Positions 11,252 to 18,567 of a stretch of DNA of 64,000 bases are shown here, one piece after another. A program made the translations under genes and the position numbers. Location: NCBI RefSeq assembly GCF_016411865.1, contig NZ_JAEKJA010000002.1, positions 152,535 to 216,534 of the forward strand, in the 5' to 3' direction. Below the pieces are notes generated by a model, which had not been told where the DNA came from, ran no database searches, and worked only from the letters and a program-made list of their open reading frames with translations. Position 1 is the stretch's first letter. Each line of letters opens with the position of its first letter. This stretch comes from Acuticoccus mangrovi (GTDB taxonomy: Bacteria; Pseudomonadota; Alphaproteobacteria; Rhizobiales; Amorphaceae).

Positions 11252-12018
11252 GGTGGGCGAGGCTCCTCGCCGTCGCGGCGCTGCTCGCCTCCCCCCTCGA
11301 GGCGGCCGACGCGGCGGGCTCCTCACCCGGCATGACACCCCCTACCCCGGCCGTTGCGCCGAGCGGACCGGGCGAGGCGGAACGGCCCGCACCGATGCCG
11401 AAGGCGACCCCGCAGGACGCCGCTCCGCCGATCGCTGAAGCCGACAGGGGGCGCTCCACAAGGTTCGATCCCGGCGACGACGACACCTGCATCGACGCCT
11501 TGAAGGCGGCCGGAGCGGCCTTCACGATCGCGGGCGCGCTTGAGGAGGAGGCCTGCGGCGCGCCGCGCGTGGTGCGGATGAAGACGGTCGGCGGCATCTC
11601 GCTCGGCACCGAGACCGTTCTGCGATGCCCCGCCGCCCTCGCCCTTGCACGCTGGGTGAGCGAGGTGGTCGCCCCCTCAGCCCGCCTCCACCTCGCCGAG
11701 GACGTGGCGACGGTGGCGGTCGGCACCACCTACCAGTGCCGCATGCGGCGCACGGGCGCCACCTCGGTGCGCCTGAGCGAGCACGCCTTCGCCAACGCCA
11801 TCGACGTGTCGGGCGTGGTGCTGGCGGACGGCGAGCGCGTCATGGTGAAGCCGCGGCCCGACAGCGCGGAGGCTGCCCGCGCGTTTCAGGCGGCGATCCG
11901 TGGCGGCGCCTGCGCCCTCTTCACCACGGTGCTCGGCCCGACCACCAATGCCCTGCACGACGATCACCTCCATCTCGACCTCGCCCCCCGCCGCGGCGGC
12001 GCGAGGCTCTGCGAGTAG
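11248..12018 (+). CDS. Extensin family protein (secreted)
   Basis: 256 residues. An N-terminal signal peptide (LLAVAALLASPLEAADA) is followed by a proline-rich linker and a C-terminal extensin-like domain of the D-Ala-D-Ala carboxypeptidase-like fold. The C-terminus has SEHAFANAIDVSG and the histidine pair LHDDHLHLDL, which resemble VanY/MepA-type metal ligands. A role on the cell wall is inferred. The GTG at 11248 was chosen because it gives a clean signal peptide and overlaps the preceding TGA in a GTGA junction. Confidence 0.85.
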   Translation: MRWARLLAVAALLASPLEAADAAGSSPGMTPPTPAVAPSGPGEAERPAPMPKATPQDAAPPIAEADRGRSTRFDPGDDDTCIDALKAAGAAFTIAGALEEEACGAPRVVRMKTVGGISLGTETVLRCPAALALARWVSEVVAPSARLHLAEDVATVAVGTTYQCRMRRTGATSVRLSEHAFANAIDVSGVVLADGERVMVKPRPDSAEAARAFQAAIRGGACALFTTVLGPTTNALHDDHLHLDLAPRRGGARLCE

Positions 12019-12033
12019 CGTCCGCCCGCCCCG

Positions 12034-12441
12034 TCAGCGGCGCGGCTGGACCTGCACGGCGACGTTCACCCAGCCCGTGCCGTGCCTGTTGATGACGTTG
12101 AAGGAGATGCCGAAGAGGTCCTCGCTGGTGGAGCGCCCGGCCTGATAGACGATCTGGTTGCGGCGCACGGTGACGAGCTTGCCCCGCTTCGGCCGCTCGG
12201 TGACGCGCACCTGGCGGATCTGGATGTTGCCGCCGATGTTCATGTTCATGCGGCAGGCGGTGCCCGCTTCGGGGCGGATCCGATAGACGTGGATGAGGTT
12301 GCCCTTGACGGTTCGCGAGCCGACCTTGCGCTCGCGGCAGGGCCGCAGCTCGGTCTGCGCGAAGGCGGGGCTCGTCTCGGCGACGGCGATGAGACCGGTG
12401 AGGACAATGAGCGCGGCGGCCAGCGGTCGTATCAACAACAT
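12034..12441 (-). CDS. Small secreted protein of unknown function
   Basis: 135 residues with a clear signal peptide ending near AETSPAFAQT. The mature part has two cysteines (LRPCRERK and GTACRMNM), which could form a disulfide, and a beta-rich pattern (QIRQVRVTERPKRGKLV). It ends in VNVAVQVQPRR. I do not recognise a named family. The ATG at 12441 is used because it starts the signal peptide. The gene converges on the extensin-family gene with a 15-base gap. Confidence 0.72.
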   Translation of the reverse strand: MLLIRPLAAALIVLTGLIAVAETSPAFAQTELRPCRERKVGSRTVKGNLIHVYRIRPEAGTACRMNMNIGGNIQIRQVRVTERPKRGKLVTVRRNQIVYQAGRSTSEDLFGISFNVINRHGTGWVNVAVQVQPRR

Positions 12442-12645
12442 GGAATAATCCCTTTGACGATATGAACGTGTCCTATGCACGGACACGTTGGCCGGATGAT
12501 GACGCAAAGTGCGCGGCATCGTCAGCGGGAATTGGAAGGGTGAGAGCGGGTTCGGCGATCCGCGAATGCCTCGTCGGAGGCGTCCATCGAGCCTTGTCGG
12601 GCGTGATGGATGCCGGGCGGAATTCGAGGCCGCCCGGCTCTCCCG

Positions 12646-13774
12646 TCATTCGACGTCGGCGACGTCCACCTCGGTGCCGTAGGCGCGCTGGGCGAGGCTC
12701 GCCTCCATGAACGGCGTGAGCTCGCCGTCGAGCACGTCGTCGGGCGCGGTGCTCTCGAGGCCGGTGCGCAGGTCCTTCACGAGCTGATAGGGCTGCAGCA
12801 CGTAGGAGCGAATCTGATGACCCCAGCCGATGTCGGTCTTGGAGTCGGCTTCGGCCTGAGCGGCCTCCTCGCGCTTCTTCAGCTCCGCCTCGTAGAGACG
12901 GGCCCGCAGCATGTCCCACGCGGTGGCGCGGTTCTTGTGCTGCGAGCGCTCGTTCTGGCAGGCGACGACGATGCCGGTCGGAATGTGCGTCAGGCGCACC
13001 GCCGAATCGGTGGTGTTGACGTGCTGTCCGCCCGCACCCGAGGCGCGGTAGGTGTCGACGCGCACGTCGCCTTCGTTGACCTCGATGTTGATAGTGTCGT
13101 CGACCACCGGATAGACCCACACCGAGGCGAAGGAGGTGTGGCGGCGAGCCTGCGAATCGAACGGCGAGATCCGCACCAGGCGATGGACGCCCGATTCGGT
13201 CTTCAGCCAGCCATAGGCGTTCTCGCCCTTCACCTCGATGGTGGCGGACTTGAGGCCGGCCTCTTCGCCGTCGTTGTATTCGAGCGTGCTCACCTTGAAG
13301 CCGGCGCGCTCCGCCCAGCGGACATACATGCGCAGCAGCATCTGCGCCCAGTCCTGCGACTCGGTTCCGCCGGCCCCGGCATGCACCTCGAGATAGGCAT
13401 CGTTGCGATCGGCCTCGCCGGAAAGGAGGGCGGCGATCTGCTTCTTACCGAGATCGTTCTTCAGCGCGGTGAGCTGGCCTTCGGCCTCGGTGACGACGTC
13501 GGTGTCGTCCTCCATCTCGCCGAGCTCGATCAGCTCCACGGCGTCGTTGAGCTCGGTCTCGATGCCATTGATGGTGTTGATCTGGGTCTCGAGGCGCTGA
13601 CGCTCCTGCATCAGCTTCTGCGCACGCTGGGCGTCGTCCCAGAGCGAGGGGTCCTCGACGGCGGCGTTCAGCTCATCGAGGCGTTTGACGGCATCATCCC
13701 AGTCAAAGATGCCTCCTCAGCAGGCTGAGTGCCTGCTTGATCTCGTCTACGAGGTTTTCCGTTTCGGCGCGCAC
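12646..13774 (-). CDS. prfB: Peptide chain release factor 2, with programmed +1 frameshift
   Basis: RF2 terminates translation at UGA and UAA. The product is made from two frames. A 23-codon leader starts at GTG 13774 and ends at an in-frame TGA (13705-13703). After a +1 shift the frame from 13704 gives 352 more residues, about 375 in total, the normal RF2 length. The stop-codon recognition tripeptide SPF is in RISPFDSQ, and the peptidyl-hydrolysis motif is GAGGQH. An in-frame TAG upstream makes the GTG the only reasonable start. Annotation pipelines often truncate this gene to the second frame. Confidence 0.95.
13702..13717 (-). promoter_or_regulatory. prfB programmed +1 frameshift site
   Basis: On the minus strand the order is AGGAGG, three spacer bases, then CTTTGAC. 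This matches the classic RF2 autoregulatory slippage site: a Shine-Dalgarno-like element just upstream of CTT followed by the poor stop TGA-C. When RF2 is scarce, ribosomes pause at TGA and slip forward, making more RF2 (established mechanism). Confidence 0.93.
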
Positions 13775-13888
13775 AGGCCACCCGATACTCTGAAGTTGTG
13801 GGACGCCTTGCTAGCCCACCAGTGCGGCACGGTGCAAGGCATCCGCCGCGCCGCCGCGGCGCACGCGTCGGCACAGCGAGGCGGTGGC

Positions 13889-16357
13889 TCAGTAGAGGCC
13901 GCCGGTTCCCGACAGCACCGCCCGCTCCGATTCGCGCGTGACGCGGTTGCGCGTGGGCTGATTGTCGTTGAGGCCGATGATCGAGAAGGTGTCGCCCGGC
14001 GCCGTGCCCGGCTTGAACGCCTCCAGGATGACGCCCGGCCCCGAACCCGACACCTGCCGACCGGTGATGCGGTTGACCGGGATCAGCTTGATCCCCTCCG
14101 GGACACGGAACTCGATGCCCGGCTTGCCGCGCAGCGCGTCGGTCATGAACTCCAGGAAGATCGGCGCGGCGAGCTGGCCGCCGGTGGAGCCGCGCCCCAT
14201 CGGCTTCGGCTCGTCGTAGCCGATGAAGACACCCGCGACGAGGTCCGGCGTGAAGCCGACGAACCAGGCGTCCTTCTCGTCGTTGGTCGTGCCGGTCTTG
14301 CCGGCGACGGGCTTGCCGAGCTTCTTGACCACAGTCGCCGTGCCGCGCTGCACGACCCCCTCCATGATCGAGGTGATCTGATAGGCCGTCATCGGGTCGA
14401 GGACGTACTCGCGCTCGTCGATGACGGTGGGCGGGGGCTGGTCGCGCCAGGCGGTGACATTGCAGCCGTCGCAGCGGCGGTTGTCGTGCCGGAAGACGGT
14501 GCGGCCGTGCCGGTCCTGGATGCGGTCGATCAGGGTCGGCTGCAGCCGCTGTCCGCCGTTGGCGATGATGGCGTAGGCGCCGACGAGGCGTTTCACCGTG
14601 GTCTCGCCCGCGCCGAGGGCCATCGGCAGATAGAGGCCGAGATTGTCGTAGATGCCGAAGCGCTCGGCGTACTCGGCGACGAGCGGCATGCCCATGTCCT
14701 TCGCGAGGCGCACGGTCATGACGTTACGCGAGCGCTCGATGCCCGTGCGCAGCGTGGACGGGCCGGCGAACTTGCCGCCGTAGTTCTTCGGCCGCCAGAT
14801 CTCGTTGCCGGAGCGGATCTCGATGGGACCGTCGAGGATGACGGAGGACGGCGTGTAGCCGTTGTCGAGGGCGGCGGCGTAGACGAAGGGCTTGAACGAG
14901 GAGCCCGGCTGGCGCCAGGCCTGCGTCGCGCGGTTGAACTCCGAATCGGCGAACGAGAAGCCACCCATGAGGGCGAGAACGCGGCCGGTGTGCGGGTCCA
15001 TGGCAAGGAGAGCGCCCTGGATCTCCGGCACCTGGCGCAGCGTCCAGTGGTCGCCCTCGCCTTTCTGCACATAGACGGCGTCGCCGGGCTGCAGCACGTC
15101 GCTGACGCGGCTGATCGCCCGATAGCCGTGCTGACCGGGTCGACGGCCCGACCGCCAGGGAATGTCTCCGCGGGTGATGCGGCCGCGCTCGCGCTCGGTG
15201 GAGAGCGCGCCCCACACCTCACGCTCGGGTTGGATGCCGATGATCGCCTCGCCGGAGCTGGAGGAGAGGACGATCGCCACCTTCCACTCCGGCACGTCGG
15301 AGAGGCCCTCCACCGAGCCGACCTTGGGGCCCCAGTCCTCGCTGGCGTTGAGGTCGAGCTCCTCGATCGGGCCGCGATAGCCGGTCTTGCGGATGTCGAT
15401 CTTGATGAGGCCGTCCATCAGCGCCTTGCGCGCCATGATCTGCAGCTCGGGGTCGAGCGAGGTGCGCACCGAGAGGCCGCCGCCGTAGAGGGCGTCGTTG
15501 CCGTAGAGCTCGATGAGCTCGCGGCGCACCTCCTCGGCGAAATATTCGGAGGCGAAGAGGAACTTGGAGCGAGCACGGGGCTTCACGCGAAGCGGCTCCG
15601 CGGCGGCCTCGCGGCGCTCCTCCTCGGTGATGACGCCGTCGACGGCCATGCGCTCCAGCACCCAGTTGCGCCGCTCGATGGCCCGCTCGGGTGCGCGGAA
15701 CGGGTGGTAGTTGTTGGGCGCCTTGGGCAGAGCGGCGAGATAGGCGGTCTCGGCGAGGGTCAGTTCGTGCACCGACTTGTCGAAGTAGACGAGCGCGGCG
15801 GCCGCCACGCCGTAGGCGCCGAGGCCGAGATAGATCTCGTTGAGATAGCGCTCCAGGATCTCGTCCTTGGTGAACGCCGCCTCGATGCGCAGGGAGAGGA
15901 TCGCCTCCTTGACCTTGCGCTCGTAGCTCACCTCGTTGGTGAGCAGGAAGTTCTTGGCCACCTGCTGGGTGATGGTGGAGGCGCCGACGGGCCGCGAATC
16001 GGTGCCGCGGTTGCGCAGGTTGGTGACGAGAGCGCGGATGATCGCCTGCGGATCGACGCCGGAGTGCTGGTAGAAGCTCGAGTCCTCGGCCGACAGGAAG
16101 GCGTAGCGGATCCGCTCGGGGATCGCCTGGATCGGCAGGAAGAGTCGTCGCTCCCGGGCATACTCGGCGACCAGCGAACCGTCCGCGGCGTGGATGCGGG
16201 TCATCACCGGAGGCTCGTAGTCACGCAGGACGTTGACCGAGGGCAGCTCGTCCGACATCCGGGCAATGTAGATGCCGACGCCTGCCGCGGCGATCAGCCC
16301 CAACACCGATCCGACAGAAAACAGAAAGCCGAGGAAGCCGACGAAAAATCTCAACAC
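13889..16357 (-). CDS. Penicillin-binding protein 1A (bifunctional transglycosylase/transpeptidase)
   Basis: 822 residues from GTG 16357. A cytoplasmic stub and one membrane helix (FFVGFLGFLFSVGSVLGLIA) come first. Then follows a GT51 transglycosylase domain with EDSSFYQHSGVDP and GASTITQQVAKN, and a transpeptidase domain with the acylation motif SSFKP, the SRN triad motif in GIERSRNVMT, and KTGTT. It polymerises and cross-links peptidoglycan in the periplasm. The GTG (or the next codon, TTG) gives the usual short cytoplasmic tail; the frame is open further upstream without similarity. Next to it is an amidase gene, so the locus makes and cuts cell wall. Confidence 0.94.
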   Translation of the reverse strand: MLRFFVGFLGFLFSVGSVLGLIAAAGVGIYIARMSDELPSVNVLRDYEPPVMTRIHAADGSLVAEYARERRLFLPIQAIPERIRYAFLSAEDSSFYQHSGVDPQAIIRALVTNLRNRGTDSRPVGASTITQQVAKNFLLTNEVSYERKVKEAILSLRIEAAFTKDEILERYLNEIYLGLGAYGVAAAALVYFDKSVHELTLAETAYLAALPKAPNNYHPFRAPERAIERRNWVLERMAVDGVITEEERREAAAEPLRVKPRARSKFLFASEYFAEEVRRELIELYGNDALYGGGLSVRTSLDPELQIMARKALMDGLIKIDIRKTGYRGPIEELDLNASEDWGPKVGSVEGLSDVPEWKVAIVLSSSSGEAIIGIQPEREVWGALSTERERGRITRGDIPWRSGRRPGQHGYRAISRVSDVLQPGDAVYVQKGEGDHWTLRQVPEIQGALLAMDPHTGRVLALMGGFSFADSEFNRATQAWRQPGSSFKPFVYAAALDNGYTPSSVILDGPIEIRSGNEIWRPKNYGGKFAGPSTLRTGIERSRNVMTVRLAKDMGMPLVAEYAERFGIYDNLGLYLPMALGAGETTVKRLVGAYAIIANGGQRLQPTLIDRIQDRHGRTVFRHDNRRCDGCNVTAWRDQPPPTVIDEREYVLDPMTAYQITSIMEGVVQRGTATVVKKLGKPVAGKTGTTNDEKDAWFVGFTPDLVAGVFIGYDEPKPMGRGSTGGQLAAPIFLEFMTDALRGKPGIEFRVPEGIKLIPVNRITGRQVSGSGPGVILEAFKPGTAPGDTFSIIGLNDNQPTRNRVTRESERAVLSGTGGLY

Positions 16358-16563
16358 GGTTACGCGTCTCCCGAGGGTGGTCGTTCGAACAAGCGTCCAA
16401 CTTGTGTAGACCGGAGCTGAGGTCGTCGAACCGGCGACCCAACCAGTGCTTCCGCCGCTCTCTTTCAGACCCGACGATCGCGCCCGTCGCGCCAATGCGC
16501 GCTCATCGAGTGGGCGTACCTAAAATTAGCCTCCCCGGCAAGACTCTCGGCGCCCACAGAGCG

Positions 16564-17811
16564 TTACCGAGTCGTCATATTCCCCTGGTCGCTGGCGTGC
16601 CTCTTGCCCTCCGCGACCGGGTTGATCGCGAAGAAATCAGCCACCGCCTGAGCGACGGAGGCGCTGGCGCGCACCTGCCACGCCTCGGTGAGGAGATCGC
16701 GCGTGTCCTCCGCGTTGGTGAGGTAGCCGAGCTCGAGGAGAACCGACGGGATGTCGTGGGCCATCAAGACGCGGAAGCGGGCGTAGCGATGGGCGTTGGA
16801 GTTCATCCGCACCGACGCGCCGAGCTGGGTGATGAGGTGCTCGGCGAACTCGAACGAGTAGGACTTGGTCTCGCGCCGCAGGAGATCGGCGAGGATGCTG
16901 CTCACCTCCTCCTGACGCTGCGGCTCGATGGAGCCGGACACCGAATCGGCGAGGTTCTCCCGCGCGGCGAGCGCGGCGGCCTCGGCGTCGGAGGGGCGCT
17001 CCGACAGGGTGTAGATGGTGGAGCCGTGAACGTAGTCCTGCGGCGCGGCGTCGGCGTGGATCGATACGAAGAGGTCCGCCCCGTAGGCCCGCGCGATGCG
17101 GATGCGGCGGTTGAGCGAGAGGAAGCGATCGTCGTTGCGGGTCAGGCGGACGGTCAGGTTGGGGATGCGCTCCAGGTCCTTGCGCAGGCGCTTGGCGAAG
17201 GCGAGCGCCACGTCCTTCTCCTCAATGCCATCCTCGGTGATCGCCCCGGGGTCGATGCCGCCGTGCCCCGGGTCGATGACCACGACGGGGCCGCTCTTGG
17301 CGGGTGCGCCCGGCTCTTCCTGCTCGGCCGCGGCCGAAGCGTTGCTGGCGGCGAGCGCGAAGCGTTCCGGTGCGGCCGAGGCGAGATCGAGCACGAGGCG
17401 CCCCGGCCGGCCGGCAAGCGAGGGAAGATAGAATTGGCGCGTGATGAGGGCCGGTTCCTTGAGATCGAACACGATGCGGCCCGACGACGGCGTCAACGCC
17501 CCGAAACGATAGGCCGAGACGAGGCCCGACGCCTCACCCGGCTCGGCGATGTCGAAGGTGACGTGATCGAGGTCGACGACGAGGCGCGGTGGCCCCTCCA
17601 CCGCGAAGATGCGGTGCACGGGCTCCTCGCTCAATTCCAGCGTGAAGCGCGTGCCGCCGTCTATGCTGGTGAAGCTGGCACTGGTCGCCGCAGCCTCGGC
17701 CGCCGACGCGCTCCGTCCCGCCATCGCGGCGAGCGCCGCAAACATCACGAGGACGATCGCGAGGATCTTACTATCGAGCCGAGCCGTGACCATATGATTG
17801 CGGACCTTCAT
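16564..17811 (-). CDS. N-acetylmuramoyl-L-alanine amidase, AmiC type
   Basis: 415 residues. Signal peptide (IVLVMFAALAAMAGRSASA), then an AMIN domain (about residues 45-150) for septal targeting, then an Amidase_3 zinc domain. The zinc ligands are visible in IDPGHGGIDPGA, and the motif VSIHADA and the catalytic Glu in VLLELGYLTN are present. It splits peptide stems from glycan strands during daughter-cell separation (family role). The ATG at 17811 was chosen for the signal peptide. The frame is open for another 590 bases without similarity. Same strand as PBP1A. Confidence 0.93.
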   Translation of the reverse strand: MKVRNHMVTARLDSKILAIVLVMFAALAAMAGRSASAAEAAATSASFTSIDGGTRFTLELSEEPVHRIFAVEGPPRLVVDLDHVTFDIAEPGEASGLVSAYRFGALTPSSGRIVFDLKEPALITRQFYLPSLAGRPGRLVLDLASAAPERFALAASNASAAAEQEEPGAPAKSGPVVVIDPGHGGIDPGAITEDGIEEKDVALAFAKRLRKDLERIPNLTVRLTRNDDRFLSLNRRIRIARAYGADLFVSIHADAAPQDYVHGSTIYTLSERPSDAEAAALAARENLADSVSGSIEPQRQEEVSSILADLLRRETKSYSFEFAEHLITQLGASVRMNSNAHRYARFRVLMAHDIPSVLLELGYLTNAEDTRDLLTEAWQVRASASVAQAVADFFAINPVAEGKRHASDQGNMTTR

Positions 17812-18567
17812 ATTGAGCGGCCCCCACCCTTTTGCGGGAAGTCGCCGTGGAGATCGAGTCCCTATCGGACGCACCGTCGCGCAATCGGCGGTGCACGAAC
17901 GTGTTGTGGACAACAATCTTTGCCGATAGGTTGCGACTCGTTGACCTCGGTATGGTTTTGGGGCAACGGGCGGATCCTGAGCGATCCCATTTTCGGGCGC
18001 TTGATCTCGAGGCACGGCCAGGCACACGCAAACGCGATGCCGCCGACCCGGGAGAATGGCCCGCACCGGCGGCCTTATTTCCGTCGCCTGGTGCAGGAGA
18101 CGACAGACGAATGTCATGGACGACGGGCGATGATGAGAGGACGGACGTGACGGGGCTTCCCCGCCCGGCCGACGCCTCACCGCGCCACGTCTCGTCGACG
18201 GCCACGTTGCCGTCCGCCGCCACGGAGTGCGGCGTTCCTGCGCTTTCGGTGCTTGCCGATACCCCCATACCCACTGCGGCTCGACCGCGCCGCCTCGGCC
18301 ATCCCGGCCGCCGGCGCGTTTCGTGCGGAGTTTCATGCGGTGCGAGACGGCTCGCCCGTCGGCGCCCCGACCTTCCCGGCGCGCCATCAGCGCACCAGAC
18401 CTCACGCTTCGGCCATCCGGCCCGAAGCTACCTCGTCGGCGCCATGACCGCCCGGCCGGCCTTGCCGGCGCGCGGGCGTATCGCGCCAGTTCATCCCGTC
18501 ACATCGGCCCGCTCGGATGCGGAAGCCGGCCCCAAAGGCCGCCGCTCGCGGAGCCAGGAGCTCATTC
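17812..18567. promoter_or_regulatory. Long intergenic region / rne 5' leader
   Basis: 756 bases with no convincing gene; all open frames here are out-of-frame extensions. It must contain the amiC promoter and the rne promoter and leader. A long rne leader is known in E. coli, where it mediates RNase E autoregulation; whether this one does so is inference. The rne ribosome site CAGGAG is at 18555-18560. Confidence 0.55.
17902..17915. repeat. Perfect palindrome in the amiC-rne intergenic region
   Basis: TGTTGT-GG-ACAACA, a perfect 6+6 inverted repeat with a 2-base centre, 91 bases upstream of amiC. The surrounding stretch is less GC-rich than the rest of the gap. It is a candidate operator for an unknown regulator. 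Confidence 0.4.

Noticed and set aside
13685..16420. 911-codon open frame opposite PBP1A
   Set aside because: Lies antisense to a clear PBP1A gene and crosses the prfB leader; no family resemblance.
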